From Minisyncoccota bacterium (GTDB lineage: Bacteria > Patescibacteriota > Minisyncoccia > Phycocordibacterales > UBA12079), in the NCBI GenBank assembly GCA_023129575.1, contig JAGMBS010000005.1:1-51395 (forward strand): a DNA stretch of 51,395 bases. The letters run 5' to 3'. This document shows, in pieces, positions 9,410-18,315 of this stretch (position 1 is the first letter of the stretch; each line of letters opens with the position of its first letter). Both the position numbers and the translations under genes were made by a program. Under the pieces are notes generated by a model, which saw nothing but the letters and a program-made list of their open reading frames with translations, searched no databases and was not told the origin of the DNA.

Positions 9410-9643
9410 ATGACTAAAACAATAACGGTATCCTACACGGAATATCACTTACTCAAACAAATTAAACAACGATATGAACTTGTTCGTGATTTTTTTGAAT
9501 TGGAATCATTTCAAAAACCTGCTACAAAAAGTTCAAAAACAATCATAAGCGCCTTTCGTAAAACTAATTTATATAACGACAAATTTTTGAAAAGTTTAGA
9601 GAAAGGATTACAAGAATCATCTTATTTCTCTAAAGCAAATTAG
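9410..9643 (+). CDS. putative antitoxin partner of the downstream RelE/ParE-like toxin
   Basis: small ORF immediately upstream (5 nt) of a toxin-like ORF. Confidence 0.55.
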   Translation: MTKTITVSYTEYHLLKQIKQRYELVRDFFELESFQKPATKSSKTIISAFRKTNLYNDKFLKSLEKGLQESSYFSKAN

Positions 9644-9648
9644 TTTCT

Positions 9649-9897
9649 ATGAAAATTACCCCTCTTTCAAAACGGCTGACCGCTTATTTGGAAAAGCACA
9701 ACATTCAAAAAAGTTTTGAAAAACAACAATTTCTTTTCGAACAAAATCCGTGTCATGCAAGTTTGCGAACTGAAATTCTCAAACCTAAACATCTCAAAAT
9801 TTACAGTTTTCGCATTACCCAAAAATACAGGGCGATTTTTGTTTATTGCGGAAAATCCACAATAGAAATTATTGATATTAATAATCATTATCAATGA
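9649..9897 (+). CDS. RelE/ParE-superfamily toxin
   Basis: KHLKIYSFRITQKYRAIFVYCGKSTIEIIDINNHYQ pattern. Confidence 0.7.
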   Translation: MKITPLSKRLTAYLEKHNIQKSFEKQQFLFEQNPCHASLRTEILKPKHLKIYSFRITQKYRAIFVYCGKSTIEIIDINNHYQ

Positions 9898-10146
9898 TTA
9901 AATCATCTTTTCTATTTTTTAAAGAACATTTATTTCGTCCTTTTTGTAATTTTGCCTATTCCGGCTGGTGCCAGTCGGCTTTTGGGAATTTCGGTCATTG
10001 AGATCTGCCTGCCGGCGGGTTTGTTTGTAATTTATAATCTAAAATTTATAATTTCAAGCGAGGATTTATAGAAATAAATATTTTAATTTTATTTCTATAT
10101 AATCCGAGCGATGGAATTATATGCTTGCTTCATATAATTTCTTTCC

Positions 10147-11100
10147 CTATCTTTTTCTATAACTAACGGTTAAGCGGTTAAAAATTTCCTGCAGAGTTGT
10201 CTTGTTCGTGGTGATGGCGATTGTGTTTTTATCGGCAAAAGCGTAAATGAACAAAATTTTGCCTCCCCCGTCCAAGATCGCGCGGGCGTCTTTGTTTTTA
10301 ATGACGATGTCTTTAAATTGATATTTTCCTTCGCGTAATCTGCTAACGGACAGAACCGGGTTATCTTCAATAAAAACAGTCCGCAAATCTTCAACAATAT
10401 TCTCTTCCCATTTTAACATTTCCGGGAAAGTATTCTCAAAAGAGCGGGTTTTTAATATCAAAAAGGGTTTATTGCCGGCCGAGGAATGAAAACCGAACAT
10501 AAAATTCGGTTCAATAAATCTTAAAAGCGCGCCGGGAATACGGGTGTCAATAAGCGTCATAAATTGTTCTATGTCCGCAAGTGTTTTCCCCGCTTCCGTT
10601 GTGTTGCCGGTAATTTCTTTTCTTTGCGTGAAATATAAATGGATTAAAGAACCGAGAGGTATGTTTATGTCAGCGGCTTCGTTTTGGATTAATTTTGATA
10701 TTTTAAGTTTGCTCGGTTTTTCTAAAAATAATTCTTTTTGATATTCCGAATAGATAATCGGTTTCAAAACCACATCGCTTATTTTAATAAGAGGACTTGG
10801 TTTGAAGAAATACAACAAAAACACGGAAGAAAGGCCTACGGCGATGAACAAAATACTGGTTATAGATAAAGCGATGTTCTTTTTCGTGGCTGTGGCAACT
10901 TTAAAAAAAGATTTATTCCGCTTTTTTTCTTCAGCCATAACCATTCCCGCCATTGAACTGTCTTTGCTTTTCAAAATATCGGCCAAGTCGCTCCGATATG
11001 TTCTGACGGAGGTCTTGCTTCCATCCTTGGGCTGAGGCGCCTGTTTGTCTGACGCGCCGGCCTCTTTATTTTGAGGGATTTGCTTTGGTTTCTTCTCCAT
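10147..11100 (-). CDS. conserved hypothetical single-pass membrane protein
   Basis: 963-nt ORF overlapping the pnp 3' end by 35 nt; central TM (IALSITSILFIAVGLSSVFLLYFF). Confidence 0.7.
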   Translation of the reverse strand: MEKKPKQIPQNKEAGASDKQAPQPKDGSKTSVRTYRSDLADILKSKDSSMAGMVMAEEKKRNKSFFKVATATKKNIALSITSILFIAVGLSSVFLLYFFKPSPLIKISDVVLKPIIYSEYQKELFLEKPSKLKISKLIQNEAADINIPLGSLIHLYFTQRKEITGNTTEAGKTLADIEQFMTLIDTRIPGALLRFIEPNFMFGFHSSAGNKPFLILKTRSFENTFPEMLKWEENIVEDLRTVFIEDNPVLSVSRLREGKYQFKDIVIKNKDARAILDGGGKILFIYAFADKNTIAITTNKTTLQEIFNRLTVSYRKR

Positions 11101-13219
11101 AACTTTGTTTTATGAATTTTGGGTCGGCGGCTTTAATGGACAATTTAATTTTACCGCGGTCGCCCAATTCTTTTATTATAACGGGAACTTTCATCCCTTC
11201 TTCAAGGACCCGGTTGATGTCCTCAATGCGAAAGGGGGCAATTTCCGAAATATGAACCATTCCTTCCGCGTTCGCTCCAATTTTGACGATAGCGCCAAAA
11301 TCAAACAATTTAATTATAACACCTTCAAATTTTTCTCCCACTTTATATTCTTTGGTTATTTCCGTGACGGTTTTTTGAGCCGCGGCGACCGCGTCTGCTA
11401 AACCGGTTAAGAAAACTCGCCCGTCATCCTCAATGTCAATTTCCGCGCCGGTTTGTTTTTTTATTTCTTTAATCATTTTCCCGCCCGGACCGATTACCTC
11501 GCCGATTTGGTCGGGTTTAATTCGCATTTGAATAATCCGAGGGGCGTTGGACGCCAGGTCGGCGCGCGGCCGGGCGATTTCCGCTTCAATCACATCCAAA
11601 ATTTGCAAGCGCGCTTTTTCCGCCTGAACCAAAGCTTCCGAAAGAATTTTAATCGGCACGCCATTTACTTTGACATCCATTTGAATGGCGGTTACTCCGG
11701 CGCGAGTGCCGGCGACTTTGAAATCCATATCGCCGTAATGGTCTTCGGGACCTTGAATGTCCGTTAAAATTTTGTAATTATTTTCATCTTTCATCATTAA
11801 GCCCATCGCGATTCCGGCAACCGGCGCTTTGATGGGAACTCCGGCATCCATTAAGGCGATTGTGCTGGCGCAAGAGGACGCCATTGAAGTGGAACCGTTG
11901 GAAGCCATTGATTCTGAAACAATTCTGATGGTATAAGGAAATTCCTCTTCGGACGGAAGCACAGGCAATAAAGCTTTTTCAGCCAACATTCCATGTCCAA
12001 TCATACGACGGTTAAAACCTCCCACTCGGCCGGTCTCACCCGTGGAAAAGGGAGGAAAATTATAATGATGAAAATATCTTTTTGTCTCGCCATCATCGTT
12101 TTCAATCCCGTTTAATAAAAGGGTGTCTTTCGGTCCTCCCAAGGTCAGAGCGGAAAAGACATGAGTGCCCCCGCGGTAAAAAATTCCGGTCCCGTGAGCG
12201 CTTGGAGAAAGCTTGCCCGCTTTTGCGACAAGAGCGCGGATCTCGTCCATTTTTCTGCCATCTACACGCGTATTTTCTTCCAAAGCTTTTTTATGAATTA
12301 AGTCGTCGGTTGTTTTTTCGTAATGAGCCAAGGCCAGCGAAGGGTTTTCTGTCTCAAAAGAGTTTTTAAATATCTCTAACCAATCATTTTTAAGTTTTTC
12401 TATTATTATTTTTCCGTTATCGCCAAAAATTCCGTTTTCCATTTGAGGTTCAATTTTTTCTGTAAATAAAGCGACGGCTTCCGGAGACAATTTTTCTTTT
12501 TCAATTATGATTTTTTCTTTTCCGCGGTCGGCGATAATTTCTTTTTGCCAAACTTGAATTTTTTCGATTTCCTCGGACGCTTTTTGAAATGCCCGGGCAA
12601 TTAATTCGTTTGAACTTTGGCCGGCTTTGATTTCCAACATATTTAAGTTGTTGTCTTTCCCGCAGGCGATTAAATCTAATTTTTGAGTTGCTCCGTTTCT
12701 CAAATTGAAATTAATTGCCAATTCATCTGAATCGTTAGCGGTAATTCTAATAGCGCTAACCGGTCCGTTCCAGGGGATGTTGGAAGTTCCCAACGCCAAA
12801 GAAGCGGCGTTGATTGCCAAAATATCAGGACTGCATTTTCCAAGAGATAATATTGTTACAATAACTTGAATATCGTTTCGGATGGAATTGTCAAAAAGCG
12901 GACGAATAGTTCGGTCAATCATTCTCCCGTTTAAGACGGCATTGGTGGAGGGCATCCCCTCTTTTCTCATAAAACGACTGCCCAGAATTTTTCCGACCGA
13001 GTAAAATTTTTCTTCAAATTCTACCGAAAGAGGAAACCAATCCTGCCCCTCTCTTTTATTGGCTGACATAACAGCGGTCGCCAGAACTACTGTGTCCCCG
13101 CAACTTAAAAGGACGGAGCCGTTGGTTTGGTTCGCCAAATCGTCAAATTGCGCGGTGATTGTCTCGCCGCCAATCCTTAGTGAATATTCTTTTGTTTCCA
13201 TATTAAATGATATAGGCAT
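11066..13219 (-). CDS. pnp: polyribonucleotide nucleotidyltransferase
   Basis: RNase PH repeats, GRMIDRTIRPLF, ESMASNGSTSMASSCASTIALMDAGVPI, KH (IGPGGKMIKEI) and S1 domains. Confidence 0.97.
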   Translation of the reverse strand: MPISFNMETKEYSLRIGGETITAQFDDLANQTNGSVLLSCGDTVVLATAVMSANKREGQDWFPLSVEFEEKFYSVGKILGSRFMRKEGMPSTNAVLNGRMIDRTIRPLFDNSIRNDIQVIVTILSLGKCSPDILAINAASLALGTSNIPWNGPVSAIRITANDSDELAINFNLRNGATQKLDLIACGKDNNLNMLEIKAGQSSNELIARAFQKASEEIEKIQVWQKEIIADRGKEKIIIEKEKLSPEAVALFTEKIEPQMENGIFGDNGKIIIEKLKNDWLEIFKNSFETENPSLALAHYEKTTDDLIHKKALEENTRVDGRKMDEIRALVAKAGKLSPSAHGTGIFYRGGTHVFSALTLGGPKDTLLLNGIENDDGETKRYFHHYNFPPFSTGETGRVGGFNRRMIGHGMLAEKALLPVLPSEEEFPYTIRIVSESMASNGSTSMASSCASTIALMDAGVPIKAPVAGIAMGLMMKDENNYKILTDIQGPEDHYGDMDFKVAGTRAGVTAIQMDVKVNGVPIKILSEALVQAEKARLQILDVIEAEIARPRADLASNAPRIIQMRIKPDQIGEVIGPGGKMIKEIKKQTGAEIDIEDDGRVFLTGLADAVAAAQKTVTEITKEYKVGEKFEGVIIKLFDFGAIVKIGANAEGMVHISEIAPFRIEDINRVLEEGMKVPVIIKELGDRGKIKLSIKAADPKFIKQSYGEETKANPSK

Positions 13220-13273
13220 TCTCCAAATTTTAGACCTGAAATTTTGTTTTCAAATCTACCTATTTGGAGAATG
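13217..13273 (-). promoter_or_regulatory. inverted repeat sequestering the pnp start region
   Basis: CATTCTCCAAA (13217-13227) pairs with TTTGGAGAATG (13263-13273); the arm contains the annotated ATG and the GGAG. Confidence 0.65.
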
Positions 13274-13307
13274 AAATAAATTGATAATAAATTAAATATA
13301 CCTTAAA

Positions 13308-13850
13308 TTATTTCCGCGAAAAAAATCTTCCCTTTCTGTCTTTGCGACCAAGAAGATATTTTTTGGGGTCTTGGCAAAGGTCCGTAAAATCATCAGCCGC
13401 CTCAATCAATTTAGCCGACGATGATTTGCCAAACGCGATTACTTCCACTTGGCAACCTTCGTTTGTTTGCAGATACTCTACCAAAGGCACAAAATCGCCA
13501 TCACCTGAAATTAGGACTATTGTGTCCAATTTGGGCGCCAATTTAATGGCGTCAACTGCGATACCGACATCCCAGTCAGCTTTTTTGGCTCCGCCGAAAA
13601 AAATTTGCAGGTCTTTTGACTTTGTTTCAATTCCCAATTTTTCCAAGGCCTCAAAAAAGTTTTTTTCATCTTCCGATTCGGTGGTAATGAGATAGGCGAT
13701 GGCTCTGATTAAAGCCCTTCCCGCAACGGCGTCGTCCAAAACTTGTTTGAAATTAACTTTGGCCTGATAAAGATTTTTCGCGCTATGATAAAGATTTTGA
13801 GTGTCTATAAAAACTCCTATCCTTTGTTCTTTGTGTTTTATGACGGTCAT
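13308..13850 (-). CDS. NYN-domain (LabA/DUF88-like) protein
   Basis: IGVFIDTQNLYHSAKN, LDTIVLISGDGDFVPLVEYL, GCQVEVIAFGKSSSAKL. Confidence 0.88.
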   Translation of the reverse strand: MTVIKHKEQRIGVFIDTQNLYHSAKNLYQAKVNFKQVLDDAVAGRALIRAIAYLITTESEDEKNFFEALEKLGIETKSKDLQIFFGGAKKADWDVGIAVDAIKLAPKLDTIVLISGDGDFVPLVEYLQTNEGCQVEVIAFGKSSSAKLIEAADDFTDLCQDPKKYLLGRKDRKGRFFSRK

Positions 13851-13882
13851 AAATATGTATTATGTATTAAGTATTATGTATT

Positions 13883-13909
13883 ACGGATTTTGGCTTCGCC
13901 AAAATCCGT
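13883..13909. repeat. palindrome family F copy (ACGGATTTTGGC-TTC-GCCAAAATCCGT)
   Basis: 12-bp perfect arms. Confidence 0.85.
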
Positions 13910-13962
13910 TCATAAAAATGAAAAAGTAAAAAGTAAAGAAAAAATCGCCTTGCGATTTTTTC

Positions 13963-14235
13963 TTATTTTTTCTTTTTTAAACCGAGGGTTTTCACGAGGG
14001 CGTTGTATCTTTTAGCGTTTTTCTTGTGGAGATATTTGAGATGTTTTCTCCTGTCCGCCACCATTTGCAGCAGTCCCTTTCTGGAGTGGCGGTCTTTTTT
14101 ATGAGTTTTTAGATGGGTTGCCAATTCCGCTATTTTTTTAGTTAAAACGGAAACTTGCGCCTCCGGGGAACCGGTATCCGTCTTGTGAACTTGGGTTTTT
14201 TTAATGGCGCGCGCTTTTTTCGTTTTTGTTAACAT
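13963..14235 (-). CDS. rpsO: 30S ribosomal protein S15
   Basis: [49 protein letters not shown]. Confidence 0.95.
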   Translation of the reverse strand: MLTKTKKARAIKKTQVHKTDTGSPEAQVSVLTKKIAELATHLKTHKKDRHSRKGLLQMVADRRKHLKYLHKKNAKRYNALVKTLGLKKKK

Positions 14236-14331
14236 CGGTCAAATACTAACATAACCGGCGGTTTTTTGCAATATAATAACGGAATTTGGAATGTCGCGCA
14301 ATATCTAACGGTTTTATAGTATAATGTGATT

Positions 14332-15231
14332 ATGAATTTACGGCAATTAAAACGGGAATATCTGGAATATTTGGAAATTGAGCGGGGGCGGAGTTTGAAA
14401 ACGATTGAGAATTATAACCGCTATATGGATTGTTTTTTGGATTTTTTAAAAAAAGACACGCCATTAGCGATTACGGATGAAATTGTCAGAAAATTTCGCC
14501 TGTGGCTAAATCGGCAATCAGTCGGGGCAAAACAGGGGACCCTCAAAAAGACAACCCAAAATTATTATTTAATCGCTTTGAGGGGTTTTTTGAAGTATTT
14601 GGCGAAAAGGGGCGTGGCATCTTTGGCGCCGGAACGGATTGAATTGGCGAAAGTGGGCGAAAGATCTTTGGATTTGATTTCAATTGGGGAATTAAGGCGA
14701 TTATTGAACGCGCCGAATGAAAATGTTTTGAAAGGATTGCGGGATAAGGCGATTTTGGAACTTTTATTTTCCACCGGTTTGCGGGTTTCGGAATTGTGCG
14801 CGCTCAATAACGATATTGATTTGAATAAAGATGAAATGTCGGCGCGAGGGAAAGGGGATAAAGTGAGAGTGGTCTTTTTTTCCGAATTCGCCAAAAAAGC
14901 GGTTAAAAAATATCTAACTGAGCGGAAAGATATGAGCGAAGCGTTATTTGTTTCTTTGCCCAATCAAAGGTCGGGTGAAAATAGCCGTTTAACGGCTCGG
15001 TCGGTGGAAAGAATTGTCCGGTATTACGCTGTCAAAGCGGGCATTACAAACAAGGTTACGCCCCATATAATTCGGCATTCTTTTGCAACTGATTTGCTTC
15101 AAAACGGGGCGGATTTACGTTCGGTGCAAATAATGCTGGGGCATTCCAATATCTCCACCACCCAGATTTATACCCATCTGACGGACAAGCATTTGAAAGA
15201 AATACATAAAAAATTTCATAATAGGAAATAG
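14332..15231 (+). CDS. XerC/XerD-type tyrosine recombinase
   Basis: LLFSTGLRVSELCAL, HIIRHSFATDLLQNGADLRSVQIMLGHSNISTTQIYTHL. Confidence 0.92.
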   Translation: MNLRQLKREYLEYLEIERGRSLKTIENYNRYMDCFLDFLKKDTPLAITDEIVRKFRLWLNRQSVGAKQGTLKKTTQNYYLIALRGFLKYLAKRGVASLAPERIELAKVGERSLDLISIGELRRLLNAPNENVLKGLRDKAILELLFSTGLRVSELCALNNDIDLNKDEMSARGKGDKVRVVFFSEFAKKAVKKYLTERKDMSEALFVSLPNQRSGENSRLTARSVERIVRYYAVKAGITNKVTPHIIRHSFATDLLQNGADLRSVQIMLGHSNISTTQIYTHLTDKHLKEIHKKFHNRK

Positions 15232-15505
15232 TTTTGTTTTTATATTAAAAACAAATAATTTCGAATTTTGAATTTCAAATTTTGATTGAATGATTAATTT
15301 TTAATGATTGAATGTTTAAACATTCAATATTCGGTCATTCAAAATTGAATCGAAATTCAAAATTCATAATTTAACATTAAAAATGTCTTTTATAAAAGAC
15401 ATTTTTAGTTATCCCCAGTATGTCCTTTACAATGTCCTTTATACAAATTATTATAAAGGACAGTTAGTTCTTTGAAAAATAATTTTGTCCTTTATAAATT
15501 TTAAG

Positions 15506-15566
15506 GCGAACCTCTGTTTGTCTTATTGCAGATATAGGCCCCGATTTTTTTAATCGGGGTTTTTTA
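15506..15566 (+). ncRNA. candidate short transcript ending in a Rho-independent terminator
   Basis: TTGAAA-N17-TAAATT promoter-like elements, no convincing ORF, CCCCGATT-loop-AATCGGGG-TTTTTT. Confidence 0.3.
15539..15566 (+). terminator. Rho-independent terminator
   Basis: CCCCGATT ... AATCGGGGTTTTTT. Confidence 0.8.
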
Positions 15567-15620
15567 ATGGTTTAAATTAAAAACCTTACAAAATAGCTTC
15601 TTTTCAAAACTCTGACCCAA

Positions 15621-15669
15621 GCCCTGTTAGAGATAAGAAGTTAAAAACTTCCGCAATCTCTAACAGGGC
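15621..15669. repeat. 49-bp palindromic element, family B copy 1
   Basis: GCCCTGTTAGAGATAAGAAGTTAAAAACTTCCGCAATCTCTAACAGGGC. Confidence 0.9.
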
Positions 15670-15677
15670 AAGCCCCC

Positions 15678-15828
15678 GAGGTCCGACCTCTGAGTTTTTG
15701 CTAAGGTGTAAACTCTATTCACTATTCGGTGAAGTCCGACTTCTGAACCGTCGCTATTGTTTATACTCTACTCACCATTCATAATTTTATCACTTCCGAA
15801 GTCGGACTTCTTTTTCAAGGTCGGACCT
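15678..15828. repeat. cluster of four GTC(S)GAC-core palindromes
   Basis: GAGGTCCGACCTC 15678-15690; GAAGTCCGACTTC 15731-15743; GAAGTCGGACTTC 15798-15810; AGGTCGGACCT 15818-15828. Confidence 0.85.
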
Positions 15829-15874
15829 CTTATTGTTTGTTTCGAGTTTGTCTTAGCGTTGTGCTTTCGTTTTT

Positions 15875-17374
15875 TTATTTCACCCAATGTCTTGCGCGGA
15901 TGGCTTTAATTTCTTTTTCCTCCTCTCTTTCCTTTTTCTCTTTTCCTTTTTCTCCCAACGCTTTTAATTCGTTTTCAGGCAGTTTTATCAATTCTTGCGC
16001 CCTTTTTTCCAGATATTTAGTTGTGTTTAAGGCGGGATCATCCAAAACATCCTCCAATAAAGCGTTCAAAACAAAACCTATTTTAGGTCCGGGTGTTTCA
16101 CCTGAAACATCCATCAGCCGTTTCCCGTCTATTTTAAGCATTTTAACGGAAACGGGCGCTTTCATCGCTTCCTCTATCATAGCCATATATTTTCTTAATC
16201 TATAAGGTTTTTCTTTAGGCCGTCCCATCCCGATTCGGTCGCAAGTTCGCAATTTCATCAAATCCCAAACATTTTCCGGTCCAACATTGCAAATAATCCG
16301 TCTCACGGCCGAAAGGGTGATTTTATCTATATCTGAGAAAAACAAATGATTTCTGACTAATTTTGTTACGATTTCAATCGTTTGTTTTGGAAACCTTAAG
16401 CGCTCCAAGATTTCACGTGAAACACGCTTGCCCACAACATCATGACCGTAAAAAGTCCATTCCTTCTTTTCTTTATGCCATCTTTTGGTGTGCGGTTTGG
16501 CAATATCGTGTAATAAGGATGCTAATCGTATGTGCAAAGGGAAATTTTTATCAGCGGAATGTTGCAAAGTTCGTAAATTATGTTCCCAAATAGTGTAAAT
16601 ATGGGCTCCTTTCTGTTTTTCTCCCATTCCTTTTTCTAATTCGGGGATAATGTATTTTAAAAGCCCTAATTTTTGGGTTAAAATAAGGCCATCCATTGGC
16701 GCATCCGTCATTAAAATTTTGATAAACTCGTCTCTGATTCGCTCTTGCGAGATATTTTTCAGGTTTTTGGCTTGTTTTACAATCGCTTTTTCCGTCTCGT
16801 TGTCAATTGTGAAACTCAATTCAGTTGCCAAACGGACGGCTCGAAGCAGCCGCAAGGCGTCCTCGCTAAAACGATCTTCCGGGTTTCCAACAGCGCGAAT
16901 AATTTTGTCTTTTAGATCTTTTTGCCCGTTATATAAATCAACCAAAGTTTCACCTGAAACGCTATAAGCCATCGCGTTGATGGTAAAATCTCGTCTTTTC
17001 AAATCGTCTTCTAATTTATCGCTAAAAACAACGGCATCCGGGTGGCGGCTGTCAGAATACTTGCTTTCAAGACGATAAGGTGTTATTTCAATCGTTTTAA
17101 GCGTTTCGTCTAATGTTTCACCTGAAACACCTTTCGTTGTTTCAGGTGAAACAACCCCGACTGTTCCGTACTCATTTTCGTAAAATGTATGCTCAAAAAG
17201 TTCTAAAATATTCTCCGGCTTGGCGTTGGTAGTAATATCCCAATCTTTCGGTTTTCTGTCCGACAATAAATCACGAACGCACCCGCCCACCAAATACGCC
17301 TCAAACCCGGCTTTTTCCAAAGTTTGTGTTACACGCGAAACCTCTTTTGGTATTTTTAATTTAATGTTTTTCAT
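15875..17374 (-). CDS. CCA tRNA nucleotidyltransferase / poly(A) polymerase with HD domain
   Basis: AYLVGGCVRDLL, PKDWDITTNA, RRDFTINAMAY, EDALRLLRAVRLATEL, RLASLLHDIAKPHTK. Confidence 0.94.
   Translation of the reverse strand: MKNIKLKIPKEVSRVTQTLEKAGFEAYLVGGCVRDLLSDRKPKDWDITTNAKPENILELFEHTFYENEYGTVGVVSPETTKGVSGETLDETLKTIEITPYRLESKYSDSRHPDAVVFSDKLEDDLKRRDFTINAMAYSVSGETLVDLYNGQKDLKDKIIRAVGNPEDRFSEDALRLLRAVRLATELSFTIDNETEKAIVKQAKNLKNISQERIRDEFIKILMTDAPMDGLILTQKLGLLKYIIPELEKGMGEKQKGAHIYTIWEHNLRTLQHSADKNFPLHIRLASLLHDIAKPHTKRWHKEKKEWTFYGHDVVGKRVSREILERLRFPKQTIEIVTKLVRNHLFFSDIDKITLSAVRRIICNVGPENVWDLMKLRTCDRIGMGRPKEKPYRLRKYMAMIEEAMKAPVSVKMLKIDGKRLMDVSGETPGPKIGFVLNALLEDVLDDPALNTTKYLEKRAQELIKLPENELKALGEKGKEKKEREEEKEIKAIRARHWVK
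16094..17153. repeat. five parS-like 16-bp palindromes inside the cca-like gene
   Basis: TGTTTCACCTGAAACA 16094-16109; GATTTCACGTGAAACA 16407-16422; AGTTTCACCTGAAACG 16946-16961; TGTTTCACCTGAAACA 17114-17129; TGTTTCAGGTGAAACA 17138-17153. Confidence 0.75.
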
Positions 17375-17541
17375 ACTCCCAAGTATAGCAGATTTTTAAG
17401 ATTTTTTAATTTATTTTCCCCTTTTCTAAATTGGTTGCGTTTTGTTCGGTGTTTGATATACTCGCTGTTAGTGTTTTTTGTTCTTTGTCGATAAATCATT
17501 TTTGCGTCAAAATAATAATCAACAATAAGGAGGTGATAGAA

Positions 17542-17724
17542 TTGGCAAAAAAGAAAAAGCCAAAATTCAGAAAAAAACAACTTAACCTGTTGGCAATTCA
17601 GATAAATGCTGAGAATGTTGTGCGTGAACAAATGCCGTGGTTATTAGAGCCGAAAATACCGCACGATGAGGAAGAAGATCCTTTTAGAGGCCATGCAAAA
17701 GGAAGTAGAAAATGTTCTAAATAA
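17542..17724 (+). CDS. small basic hypothetical protein
   Basis: TTG start 7 nt after AAGGAGGTG; LAKKKKPKFRKKQLNLLAIQ...; TTGCGT-N16-TATACT promoter upstream. Confidence 0.5.
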   Translation: MAKKKKPKFRKKQLNLLAIQINAENVVREQMPWLLEPKIPHDEEEDPFRGHAKGSRKCSK

Positions 17725-17775
17725 GGTGGACAGTTAAAAGATATTACCGAACTCGACGAAAGGGGGTGGATTGTT

Positions 17776-17952
17776 ATGAAAATCGCTCAAAAAAGAAAAC
17801 ATAGAGACAGCAAGGAGGATCGAGAAACGCAAAAACACATAATATCGCGCGCAAATTATTCATTAGCAATTCTTGGTATGGCATTCGTGAGACACGGTTC
17901 AGGACGCTTCCTATGGCTTGGTCTGCCACCACCAACAAGAAGAGTAAAATGA
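17776..17952 (+). CDS. small hypothetical protein (58 aa)
   Basis: ATG after GGGGGTGG; MKIAQKRKHRDSKEDRETQKHIISRANYSLAILGMAFVRHGSGRFLWLGLPPPTRRVK; followed by a terminator. Confidence 0.45.
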   Translation: MKIAQKRKHRDSKEDRETQKHIISRANYSLAILGMAFVRHGSGRFLWLGLPPPTRRVK

Positions 17953-17963
17953 TTTATTGTTCA

Positions 17964-17995
17964 CTCTGCTATCGTTTCGGTAGCAGAGTTTTTTT
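17964..17995 (+). terminator. Rho-independent terminator
   Basis: CTCTGCTATCG-TTT-CGGTAGCAGAG-TTTTTTT. Confidence 0.85.
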
Positions 17996-18079
17996 ATTGT
18001 TCCCAATAATTTTTGAATTTTTCCCGATTTTTTGCTATCATATTATTCGTAATTCCCGACGTTGTCGGTCGGGGCAATT

Positions 18080-18151
18080 GCCCTTGTAGTGAAATGGATA
18101 TCACAACGGTCTTCGGAACCGTTATTGCGGGTTCGAATCCTGCCGGGGGCA
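18080..18151 (+). tRNA. tRNA-Arg (anticodon TCG)
   Basis: Acceptor GCCCTTG/CGGGGGC, anticodon arm ACGGT-CTTCGGA-ACCGT, T-arm GCGGGTTCGAATCCTGC. Confidence 0.88.
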
Positions 18152-18171
18152 CAGACGAGCAAAGCGAGGAT

Positions 18172-18315
18172 GTGGCCACGGCAGGATTCGAACGGAACTT
18201 TTCCGCCGTAAGGATTAAGGAAAAGCCCGTGGTTTCGGAGGAGCCGCGCGAGTATATCGTGAATTCGTGGAACGATACGAGCGTGGCGGGGGAGAAGGAA
18301 TCCTACCGGGGGCAC
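18172..18315 (+). ncRNA. candidate structured RNA element directly 3' of tRNA-Arg
   Basis: closing stem GTGGCCACGGCAGGATTC/GAATCCTACCGGGGGCAC (15/18 paired) plus two internal hairpins; strands duplicate and invert the tRNA-Arg T-arm. Confidence 0.45.

Noticed and set aside
13743-14015. 90-aa plus-strand ORF between NYN gene and rpsO
   Set aside because: Covers AT tandem leader and a family F palindrome; overlaps rpsO antisense; no SD
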